From NCBI RefSeq assembly GCF_029080175.1, contig NZ_JARFJC010000029.1: a DNA stretch of 64,000 nt, one strand, 5' to 3'. The stretch's first letter is position 1. Each line of letters begins with the position of its first letter. Both the position numbers and the translations under genes were made by a program. Shown one piece after another: positions 8,910 to 16,156 of this stretch. The notes under the pieces are model-generated. The model was given only the letters and a program-made list of their open reading frames with translations. It made no database searches and was not told the origin of the DNA. This DNA is from Luteipulveratus flavus. GTDB lineage: Bacteria; Actinomycetota; Actinomycetes; Actinomycetales; Dermatophilaceae.

Positions 8910-9770
8910 TCAGAAGGCGTACGCGAGGAGATCGGCGAACAACGACTCCTCGTCCACCTCGTGCCCCTTGGCGCTGAACCATCGCGCGATGTTGCGACAG
9001 TCCCGGTGCAGGAAGTCCATCCCCTGCGGGTTGCCGACGACGTCCACGGCCTGCGGCAGGTCGATCACGACGAGTCGCTCACCCGCCGCCAGCACGTTGT
9101 ACGCCGACAGGTCGCCGTGCGCGAACCCGGCTCGGACCAGTCCGATCATGGCCTCGCGCAGCTGCTCGAACCAGGTGCTGAGCAGGGCGGGGGTGGATCG
9201 GGCCTGGGCGAGCCGAGGCGCGCCCGTACCGTCCGGACCGGTCACGAACTCCATCAGGATCTCCGTCCCGTCCACCTGCACGGGGTAGGGCACCGGGATG
9301 CCCTGCGACCAGAAGCGGTTGAGCGCCTCCCACTCCGCCCACGCCCACTGACCGGCCGCGACGGCCCGGCCGTACTCCGTACCCTTGGCCAGGGCCCGGG
9401 CGTCCCGGCTCCGGCGCGTGCGGCGGCCCTCCGTGTAGGAGGCGCTGCGGTGGAACGTGCGGTGGTCCTCGCCGCGGTACCGCTTGGCGGCCATGACGCA
9501 GGTACGACTGGTGTCGTTGGTGGAGGTGCGCTCGAGCAGGAAGACGTCGGCCTCCTTGCCGGTCTTCAGGACGCCGAGCTCGGTGTCCAGCGCCGAGTCG
9601 TCGGTGACGACCCAGTCCGGCCGCGGCTCGGGACCACGGCACAGGCGTTCGATGCTGGACCAGGTGGACCATCGCTGACCCTCACCAGGGTCCTCGACGG
9701 CGGTGAAGTCGAAAGTGAAGAAGGGGTCGAGCGCGACCTCAGAATCGCGCTCCGGGCTGGCAGATGACAC
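8910..9770 (-). CDS. RIO-type serine/threonine protein kinase
   Basis: A 286-residue atypical protein kinase of the RIO1-like bacterial group. It has a Gly-containing ATP loop (VLKTGKEADVFLLER, about residue 63), the conserved VMAAKRYR lysine, the catalytic loop AHGDLSAYNVL (Asp near 219) and the metal-binding VIDLPQAVD (about 234). Bacterial RIO kinases are implicated in ribosome or stress functions, but targets are mostly unknown. The GTG at 9770 is chosen because CGGAG lies 5 nt upstream and the conserved region begins shortly after. A longer frame exists upstream but is overlapped by a separate short ORF with a better ribosome site. Confidence 0.85.
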   Translation of the reverse strand: MSSASPERDSEVALDPFFTFDFTAVEDPGEGQRWSTWSSIERLCRGPEPRPDWVVTDDSALDTELGVLKTGKEADVFLLERTSTNDTSRTCVMAAKRYRGEDHRTFHRSASYTEGRRTRRSRDARALAKGTEYGRAVAAGQWAWAEWEALNRFWSQGIPVPYPVQVDGTEILMEFVTGPDGTGAPRLAQARSTPALLSTWFEQLREAMIGLVRAGFAHGDLSAYNVLAAGERLVVIDLPQAVDVVGNPQGMDFLHRDCRNIARWFSAKGHEVDEESLFADLLAYAF

Positions 9771-9831
9771 GGGTGCTCCGAACGAAGAGGGGGGACGGCT
9801 TGCAGGGCAGGCCGAGGACAGTCGTCGACAT
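9739..9831 (-). CDS. 30-codon upstream ORF overlapping the RIO kinase start
   Basis: An ATG at 9831 preceded by GAGGAGAAG (a strong Shine-Dalgarno, 4-nt spacing) opens a 30-residue frame, MSTTVLGLPCKPSPLF followed by 14 more residues, ending at 9739. It overlaps the first 32 bases of the kinase gene in another frame. The ribosome site is stronger than that of the kinase, so ribosomes reading it would run over the kinase start. It could be a regulatory upstream ORF or translational coupler, or chance. No homologue is recognised. Confidence 0.35.
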   Translation of the reverse strand: MSTTVLGLPCKPSPLFVRSTRVICQPGARF

Positions 9832-9932
9832 GTCACTTCTCCTCTCATCGGGGCGCCGTGCCGGCGCCGCAGGTGCGGGGTCAACTGTGCAGGGCCGGTA
9901 CGGACCGCCGCAACGGGTTTATTCGGCGCGGG

Positions 9933-10547
9933 TCAGGACGCGCGCCAGCCCCAGGCGCGACCGGCGTGCAGCCACGGCGCCAGTGCTCGGGTCATCGCCG
10001 GCAGCAGCAGGTAGGTCATGACCGGCGTCAGCAGTGCGGTCAGGACCAGGACGCGCAGGGCGACCGGCCACGCCGCGATCAGATGACCGATGGTCACGGT
10101 CGCGAGCAGGTTCAGCGGGAAGAACGTCATCCAGATGACCAGCGCCTGCTTCCACCGGGGCGGCGCAGGCGGCGCCGCCGGTGAGAGCAGGGACGTCTCC
10201 ACCGGCTCGTCGAACCAGCCCTCCACGCCGGTACGACGCTCGGCCCGGGTGTGCTCGACCAGGCCCTCGCCGGAGCGGAGCCACCACGACCGCTCGGCGG
10301 AGACCTCCCACCGGTGCAGGCTCTGCTCGTCGGCGAACCGGTAGAGCATGTGCCACTCGTCCGACCGGTCGGTCGGGCGCACCCAGCCGGAGCCCAGGAA
10401 GCCGGGGAACCGCTCGGCCATCGCCGTACCGGCGCGCACCCAGGCGACCATGGCGGTCTCGTCCTGGGCGCGCACCCGTCGGGTGATCGACACGGTCACG
10501 CTCGGCGCGGCGGTCGGCGGGATCTGGGTGGTGGTCATCCCCACCAT
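9933..10547 (-). CDS. Antibiotic biosynthesis monooxygenase (ABM) domain membrane protein
   Basis: A 204-residue protein. Residues 15-105 form an ABM (dimeric alpha/beta barrel) domain: SVTVSITRRVR, then FPGFLGSGWVRP and WHMLYRFADEQSLHRW. The C-terminal third holds two hydrophobic helices (about 140-162 and 165-190) that predict membrane attachment. This architecture recurs in actinobacteria and is usually annotated only by the ABM domain; the substrate is unknown and the catalytic role is not certain. An alternative ATG start lies three codons downstream at 10538. It is separated by 69 bp from metY on the same strand. Confidence 0.75.
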   Translation of the reverse strand: MVGMTTTQIPPTAAPSVTVSITRRVRAQDETAMVAWVRAGTAMAERFPGFLGSGWVRPTDRSDEWHMLYRFADEQSLHRWEVSAERSWWLRSGEGLVEHTRAERRTGVEGWFDEPVETSLLSPAAPPAPPRWKQALVIWMTFFPLNLLATVTIGHLIAAWPVALRVLVLTALLTPVMTYLLLPAMTRALAPWLHAGRAWGWRAS

Positions 10548-10616
10548 GGTGACCCGGGCCGTCAGGTGCCCCCGACCAACCGGGGCGTGGCCTTGCTCAC
10601 CCCCGCCTGCCCGGGT

Positions 10617-11936
10617 TCAGCCCTTCGCGGCGGTGAAGCCCTGCTCCAGGTCGGCGAGGATGTCGTCGATGTGCTCCAGGCCGACCGACAGGCGGACCAG
10701 ACCCGGGGTCACACCTGCGGCCAGCCGGTCCTCGTCGCCGCCCTGGCTGTGCGTGGTCGACGCCGGGTGGATCACCAGCGAGCGGACGTCGCCGATGTTG
10801 GCGACGTGGGAGTGCAGCGACAGCGCCTGGACGAACCGCTGCCCCGCAGCCACACCACCGCTGATCTCGAAGGCGAGCACGGCACCCGCGCCCTGCGGCA
10901 CGTACTTCTGCGCCAGGTCGTAGTACTCGTTGTCCGGCAGGGACGCCCAGCGCACCGACTCGACCTGCTCGTGCGCCTGCAGGAACGCCGCCACCCGGTG
11001 GGCGTTCTGCAGATGACGCTCGACCCGCAGGCTGAGCGTCTCCAGGCCCTGGGCGATCAGGAACGCGTCGAAAGCCGAGGTCGCCGGTCCGAGGTCGCGC
11101 AGCAGCTGGACCCGCGCCTTGAGGATGTACGCGAGGTTGGCTCCCAGCTCGCTGTCGACGCCGAGGTCGCGGGCGTACACCAGACCCTGGTAGCTCTCCT
11201 CGGGCGTGTTGAAGTTCGGGAAACGCTCGGGATCCTTGCCGTAGTCGAAGGTGCCGCCGTCCACGATGACGCCGGCGATCGTCGTCCCGTGGCCACCGAG
11301 GTACTTGGTCGCGGAGTGCACCACGACGTCCGCTCCGTGCTCCAGCGGGCGCAGCAGGTACGGCGTCGCGACGGTGTTGTCGACGACCAGCGGCACTCCG
11401 ATCTCGTGCGCGACCGCGGCGACCGCCTCGATGTCCAGGATCTCGCTCTTGGGATTGGAGATCGTCTCCCCGAAGAACAGCTTGGTCCGCTCCTCCGCCG
11501 CTGCCCGCCACGACTCCGGGTCCCGTGCGTCGTCGACGAAGGTCACCCGGATGCCGAGCTTCGGCAGCGTGTACTTCAGCAGGTTGAAGGTCCCGCCGTA
11601 CAGCGATGGGCTCGCGACGACGTGGTCGCCCGCCTCGGCGATGTTCAGGATCGCGATCGTCTCGGCGGCCTGCCCGGACGCGAGCAGGAGCGCGCCCACA
11701 CCGCCCTCCAGGCTGGCGATCCGCTGCTCGACCACGTCCTGGGTCGGGTTCATCAGCCGCGAGTAGATGTTGCCGAACTCCTTGAGCCCGAACAGGTTCG
11801 CGGCGTGCTCGGCGTCCCGGAAGACGTACGACGTCGTCTGGTGGATCGGCAGCGCACGCGAACCGGTGGTCGGGTCGGGCGTCTGACCGGCGTGGATCTG
11901 GCGCGTCTCGAACGACCAGCTGGGCGTCTCACTCAT
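10617..11936 (-). CDS. metY: O-acetylhomoserine aminocarboxypropyltransferase (sulfhydrylase)
   Basis: A 439-residue PLP enzyme of the Cys/Met metabolism family that makes homocysteine from O-acetylhomoserine and sulfide. The N-terminus (FETRQIHAGQTPDPTTGSRA) and length fit MetY rather than the roughly 390-residue cystathionine enzymes. The PLP lysine lies in HSATKYLGGHG (about residue 210), preceded by PLVVDNTVATPYL. A SAM-IV riboswitch precedes it, so methionine surplus is expected to lower expression. GAGGAG sits 6-7 nt upstream of the ATG. Confidence 0.95.
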   Translation of the reverse strand: MSETPSWSFETRQIHAGQTPDPTTGSRALPIHQTTSYVFRDAEHAANLFGLKEFGNIYSRLMNPTQDVVEQRIASLEGGVGALLLASGQAAETIAILNIAEAGDHVVASPSLYGGTFNLLKYTLPKLGIRVTFVDDARDPESWRAAAEERTKLFFGETISNPKSEILDIEAVAAVAHEIGVPLVVDNTVATPYLLRPLEHGADVVVHSATKYLGGHGTTIAGVIVDGGTFDYGKDPERFPNFNTPEESYQGLVYARDLGVDSELGANLAYILKARVQLLRDLGPATSAFDAFLIAQGLETLSLRVERHLQNAHRVAAFLQAHEQVESVRWASLPDNEYYDLAQKYVPQGAGAVLAFEISGGVAAGQRFVQALSLHSHVANIGDVRSLVIHPASTTHSQGGDEDRLAAGVTPGLVRLSVGLEHIDDILADLEQGFTAAKG

Positions 11937-12000
11937 GGGTGCTCCTCACACGGTCGCACCACCGGCAGGCACGCGATGGTGCTGCGGAAGCAGAGGGTCT

Positions 12001-12120
12001 GCTGCCCGCGCTTGCCGCGGGCTCGGTGCCGACGGCCGGGTCCTCACCCGGGGCACCCCACCGCGGTTGGAGGGTTGCCGCTCAGCCAGCCGGGGCTTGA
12101 CGCTGAGACTCTTGACCTGC
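12001..12120 (-). ncRNA. SAM-IV riboswitch upstream of metY
   Basis: Read leftward from about 12117, the RNA matches the SAM-IV pattern: GGTCAAGAG, GCGTCAAGCCCCGGCT, CGGCAACCCTCC, CCGCGGTGGGGTGCCCCGGG, TGAGGACC, and the downstream CCCGCGGCAAGCGCGGG stem that completes the pseudoknotted core. This class is almost confined to actinobacteria and senses S-adenosylmethionine. The stretch between the aptamer and the metY ATG has an inverted repeat (GCACCA/TGGTGC) just before the Shine-Dalgarno and no U-tract, so translational control is more likely than termination. Boundaries are approximate. Confidence 0.9.
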
Positions 12121-12181
12121 GGCGACGATAACGGCTCGATCCGCCGTCACGCATCACCGTTCCTTATGGTGAAACAAACCA

Positions 12182-13456
12182 TCAGAGCAGCTGCGACACG
12201 GCATGGATCAGCAGGCCGACCAGGCCACCGACGAGCGTGCCGTTGATGCGGATGAACTGCAGGTCGCGACCGACCTGGAGCTCGATGCGGCGGGACGCCT
12301 CGCGGCCGTCCCAGCGCGCGACCGTCTGCGAGATGAGCGTGGAGATCTCTCGTCCGTACGCGCTCACGACGTAGCCGGCGACGTCGTGCAGCCGGCGGTC
12401 GACGGCCGACCGCAGCTGCTCGTCCCGGACCAGGCGCCGGCCGACGTCCTCGAGCAGGACGGCGAGCCGTCGGCGCAGCGGTGCCTCGGGGTCGGCGAGG
12501 GCCTCGACGACGGCGCGCTGGACCGAGCCCCACACGGACACGATGCCGGTGGAGACGCCGGGGTGGGTGAGGAACCGGCGCTTGAGCGCCTCGGCTCGCT
12601 CCTGGGTCTGCGGGTCGTGCTGCAGGTCGTGCGCCAGTCGCTTCAGCAGATCGTCCACCGCGTGCCGCGCCGGGTGCTGGGCGTTGTCGCGCACGTCGGC
12701 CAGCCAGCTCATCAGCTCGGCGTACAACCGGTCGATGACCGTGTCGTCCAGCCAGCGCGGCGACCACCAGGGCGCACGTGCTCCGATGATGGAGGCGATG
12801 GCGGCCTTGTTGTCACGGGCCCAGTCGTGGACCTGACGGATGCCGAGGTCGACCAGGCCGACGTGCGACCGGTCCTCCAGCACACCGTCCAGCAGGTGGC
12901 CGGCGAGCTCGCTGATCGGCTCCTCGGCCAGGCGTGGCAGCAGGAAGGAGTCCAGCAGGGTGCGGACCTCCTCGTCCTCGATCGAGGCGACCGCCCGGCC
13001 CAGTGCCGGCGCGGCCTCCTGGACGGCGCGGGCGGCGTGCTCCGGCTCGGAGAGCCAGCGCCCGACGCGCAGCGGGATCTGTGCCTGCTCGAGGCGCTCC
13101 TGCACGATCGCGGGGGTCAGGAAGTTCTCGGTGACGAACTCCTCGAGGCTCTCCCCCAGCGCGTCCTTCTTGCGCGGGATGAGCGCCGTGTGCGGGATCG
13201 GGAGCCCGAGCGGGTGCCGGAACAGCGCCGTCACGGCGAACCAGTCAGCGACGGCCCCGACCATGGCGGCCTCGGCCGCCGCGTTGACGTACGCCCAACC
13301 GCCGTGGCGGCCGTGCGTGAGGACGAACACGACCGCGGCGAGGACCAGCAGCGAGGTCGCGACGATCCGCATACGACGCAGGCCGGCGCGACGCGCCGCA
13401 TCGGCCGGCCCCATGAAGGGGCCGGCCGATGCCGTGCTGGTGGACGGGCTGCTCAC
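12182..13456 (-). CDS. DUF445 family membrane protein
   Basis: A 424-residue DUF445 (YjiN/YheB-like) protein. A transmembrane helix lies at about residues 29-47, followed by GGWAYVNAAAEAAMVGAVADWFAVTALFRHPLGLPIPHTALIP, reported here as residues 52-94 of the family signature region, where the segment VADWFAVTALFRHPLGLP is diagnostic. A long helical middle region follows, and the C-terminus FIRINGTLVGGLVGLLIHA is a second membrane segment. The function of the family is not established. It ends about 60 bp before the SAM-IV riboswitch of metY. Confidence 0.9.
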   Translation of the reverse strand: MSSPSTSTASAGPFMGPADAARRAGLRRMRIVATSLLVLAAVVFVLTHGRHGGWAYVNAAAEAAMVGAVADWFAVTALFRHPLGLPIPHTALIPRKKDALGESLEEFVTENFLTPAIVQERLEQAQIPLRVGRWLSEPEHAARAVQEAAPALGRAVASIEDEEVRTLLDSFLLPRLAEEPISELAGHLLDGVLEDRSHVGLVDLGIRQVHDWARDNKAAIASIIGARAPWWSPRWLDDTVIDRLYAELMSWLADVRDNAQHPARHAVDDLLKRLAHDLQHDPQTQERAEALKRRFLTHPGVSTGIVSVWGSVQRAVVEALADPEAPLRRRLAVLLEDVGRRLVRDEQLRSAVDRRLHDVAGYVVSAYGREISTLISQTVARWDGREASRRIELQVGRDLQFIRINGTLVGGLVGLLIHAVSQLL

Positions 13457-13485
13457 TCAGCTCCTCGAGATCGTGGTCCGAGCGA

Positions 13486-14199
13486 TCAGGAAGCGGTCCA
13501 GGTGGCCTGCGCCTTGCCACCGTTGTTGTCGTTGAACACGACGTAGTAGCCCTTGAGGTCCGCACCGGCAGGCACCGCGAAGGCGATGGTGCCGCTGAAC
13601 TTGTCGCCGGACTTCAGCGACTCGATCGGGATCTGCTTGCTGCGCGGAACCACGGTGCCGGAGATGTCGCGGTCGCAGATGTTGTCGTTGCCGTCGACGA
13701 GACCGAACTGGCCGGGCGCGGTGACGAAGTAGCTACCGGCCTTCAGCTCGACCGTGACCGGGAACTGCGCGGTGACCATGCCGTCGCCCGGGAAGTAGTC
13801 GTCGGTGCTGGTGCTGTCGATCGTCGGCTTGCCGACGGTGACGTCGATCGAGGTGTCCTTGCTGTAGCCGAGACCGGTGACGGTCTGCTTGCCGAGCGGC
13901 TTGCCCTGCATACCGGCCCGGAGGATGGCGTCACCCGAGTCGCTGTCGCACACGACGCCGCCGGCTGCGCTGCTCGCGCTGGTGCTGGCGGACGGCGCCG
14001 GTGCGGGCGCCTCGGAGGTGGGGGACTCGGTGCTCGGAGCGGCGGTCGGCGCGGGCGCCGACGACGTCGCGGCAGGAGCCTGGCTGGTCGGTGCCGCCGG
14101 CGGGGCCGCCGTCGGCGCCTCGTCCTGGCAGCCGGCAAGAGCAAGCGCTGCGAAAGCGGCCGGGATGACGGCAAGACGCAGACGACGGGTGGCGATCAT
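13486..14199 (-). CDS. Lipoprotein with Pro/Ala/Ser/Thr-rich linker
   Basis: A 237-residue secreted lipoprotein: signal MIATRRLRLAVIP, hydrophobic core, lipobox LALAGC (Cys at about 24). Residues 25-80 form a disordered Ala/Pro/Ser/Thr linker. The C-terminal 155 residues are a beta-rich domain with two cysteines (VVCDSDSGDAI and NDNICDRDISG) that may form a disulfide. It loosely resembles DUF4352-type immunoglobulin-like extracellular domains, but I am not sure of the family. GGAGGAGAAC immediately before the ATG is a strong ribosome site. Confidence 0.75.
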   Translation of the reverse strand: MIATRRLRLAVIPAAFAALALAGCQDEAPTAAPPAAPTSQAPAATSSAPAPTAAPSTESPTSEAPAPAPSASTSASSAAGGVVCDSDSGDAILRAGMQGKPLGKQTVTGLGYSKDTSIDVTVGKPTIDSTSTDDYFPGDGMVTAQFPVTVELKAGSYFVTAPGQFGLVDGNDNICDRDISGTVVPRSKQIPIESLKSGDKFSGTIAFAVPAGADLKGYYVVFNDNNGGKAQATWTAS

Positions 14200-14360
14200 G
14201 TTCTCCTCCAGTGATGTGTGGCAGCTCCCCGGCTGCCGCGGTCAGGCTAGCGCTACGACGTCGGTGTCGGTCGGTCAGGTTCCCGATGTCCCGAGCAGAT
14301 CTCAGGATGCGTCCTCCGACGAGGAGCGCCGGCTCTCGACCGGGTGCTCGGCCGTCCGGA

Positions 14361-14894
14361 TCAGGTCCGGACGACCCAGATGTCGCCGCTCTCGCCGGGC
14401 CGGTCGGCCTTGACGAACTCGCGGGTGCCCTCGGAGACCCCGATCCCCTGCTTGCCCGCCGACTCGGCGATGGCGTCGGCCACCCGGTCCCACACCTGGG
14501 CGCCCTGGGGGAAGCCCATCTCCCAGGACATCTCCTCGACGCCGATCACCGTACGGTCCGCGCGCAGATGGGCCCGGACCCGTGGCCGCGACCCGTCGAT
14601 CTCCACCACGACCGCCGCGGCCTCGGGCGAGACGGCCGTGACGCGGTCGTCGGCCCCGGCGACGTGCGCGATGAGCTCGCCCGCACGTACCGGGTCGGCG
14701 TGCAGGGTGAGGGTCCGGCCCATCATCGTCAGATGCTTGGCCGCGGGTCCGGCGGTCACCTTCCGTCCGAGGCCGCCCTCCAGCGCACGGTCACGGACCT
14801 GGTCGTGGGCCCGGCCGACCCGGCCCTTCACGAAGAACCAGACGACGGAGATGACGACGATCGCGACGAGCACGAGCCCGGCCTTGGCGAACAC
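14361..14894 (-). CDS. Membrane-anchored protein of unknown function
   Basis: A 177-residue protein with one N-terminal transmembrane helix (about residues 5-23, AGLVLVAIVVISVVWFFVKG) and a basic cytoplasmic-type stretch after it. The remaining 150 residues form a soluble domain with alternating hydrophobic strands and no recognised motif. It lies 42 bp downstream of the McrC stop region on the same strand, so it might be co-transcribed with mcrBC, but nothing in it indicates a restriction role. AGGAAAGG precedes the ATG. Confidence 0.7.
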   Translation of the reverse strand: MFAKAGLVLVAIVVISVVWFFVKGRVGRAHDQVRDRALEGGLGRKVTAGPAAKHLTMMGRTLTLHADPVRAGELIAHVAGADDRVTAVSPEAAAVVVEIDGSRPRVRAHLRADRTVIGVEEMSWEMGFPQGAQVWDRVADAIAESAGKQGIGVSEGTREFVKADRPGESGDIWVVRT

Positions 14895-14936
14895 TCGAGG
14901 TCCTTTCCTGGGGGCGGATGAGGTCGTACCAGCGGC

Positions 14937-16145
14937 TCAGCGCAGCGGCGCGAGGGCGCCCACCGAGACCGCGCGGACCAGCTCGGCCAGGGTGTCGAGC
15001 GAACCGGCCAGCCGCGCCGGCGGCACGCTCAGGCGCAGCGGCACGCTGATCAGCCGGGTGCCGATGCTGCGGACCACCATCTCCGGCGCCGGCGGCTCGT
15101 CCGCCTGGGCGTACACCAGCATGCCCGCGCCGAGGCCGAGCGCCGAGGCGTAGGTGAGCAGCGGGAAGTAGTCGGTGCTCGGCCCGGAGGAGGTGGAGCC
15201 GAGGTGGTAGACGACATCGCCGACGAGGACCGCCTGCGGACCGCGGCGCAGCAGCATGTCCGGGGTGAACTGCAGCTGGTCGTGCACGTCCAGGCTGTGC
15301 TCGGGCTGCTCGTCGACGGCGATCTCGGGCCACAGCCGCTGGCTCAGCTCCTCGGTGACCCAGCGGCGGAACAGGTCGTCCATGTCGACCAGGAAGGTGT
15401 GCGCGCTCTGGTCGCCCTCCATGTGCCGGATCGCGACGCCGTCCAGGGCCATCCGGGCGAGGTCCATCGCCGAGCCGTAGTGCTCGTTCAACCGGGTGAT
15501 CGGGATCTTGTCCCGATGCGCGCGCGCGTCGGTGTCGTCCACCCCGTCGAACCGCGACAGCAGGCGCAGGCCGTCGCGGCGCACCACCGGCGGCAGGGTG
15601 GGCCAGGTGAGGACCTGACGTACCGCGCAGCGCAGCAGCTTGTTCTCGGGGATGTTGGCGGTGAAGTCGTCGTACCGGCAGGGCGGCTCGGCGATCTGCC
15701 ACGGGCGGGTGGCGAGCTTCTCGACCAGCAGCCGGCCGCGGATCAGGTTGAGGTCCTCCTCCACGGTGACGTACCCGTGCAGCAGGCCACGTCGGGTCGC
15801 CTCGTCGATCGAGCGCAGCACGAAGGCGGCGACGCCGTCGACGAGGTCACCGTCGGAGGACCAGCCGACCTGGTCGCTCCCCCAGCCCTCCCCCGGGATG
15901 CCCGCAGAGAACATGGTGAAGAGGTTCTCCATCGGCGCGGACGGCCGGATCCGTACCGTCAGGCCGGGCACCGAGATGGCACCGACCCACGAACCGGTGA
16001 CCAGGACCACGCGGTCCGGGTCGGCCGTCGCCCGGATGTCGACACGGCCCTGGGAGACCGACATCAGGGACTTGCGGGCCTCACGGGGCAGTCGTACCGG
16101 AAGCGACTCGCTGTGCTCGGCGAGGTCAACGTCCATGACGTCCAT
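14937..16145 (-). CDS. mcrC: McrC-like subunit of a McrBC restriction system, altered nuclease site
   Basis: A 402-residue McrC homologue. The N-terminal region binds the McrB AAA ring (VGWSSDGDL, EEDLNLIRGRLL, about 115-135); the C-terminal region holds the PD-(D/E)XK nuclease fold. The first acidic motif is present as FTPDML (Asp near residue 295), but the second motif, normally D-x-K followed by Y, reads GDVVYH (about 312-317), so Val stands where the catalytic Lys should be. Either cleavage is lost, the lysine is supplied elsewhere, or the system acts without cutting. It starts 11 bp after the mcrB stop and has no clear ribosome site of its own, suggesting translational coupling. Confidence 0.8.
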   Translation of the reverse strand: MDVMDVDLAEHSESLPVRLPREARKSLMSVSQGRVDIRATADPDRVVLVTGSWVGAISVPGLTVRIRPSAPMENLFTMFSAGIPGEGWGSDQVGWSSDGDLVDGVAAFVLRSIDEATRRGLLHGYVTVEEDLNLIRGRLLVEKLATRPWQIAEPPCRYDDFTANIPENKLLRCAVRQVLTWPTLPPVVRRDGLRLLSRFDGVDDTDARAHRDKIPITRLNEHYGSAMDLARMALDGVAIRHMEGDQSAHTFLVDMDDLFRRWVTEELSQRLWPEIAVDEQPEHSLDVHDQLQFTPDMLLRRGPQAVLVGDVVYHLGSTSSGPSTDYFPLLTYASALGLGAGMLVYAQADEPPAPEMVVRSIGTRLISVPLRLSVPPARLAGSLDTLAELVRAVSVGALAPLR

Positions 16146-16156
16146 CGCGCGGCCGA

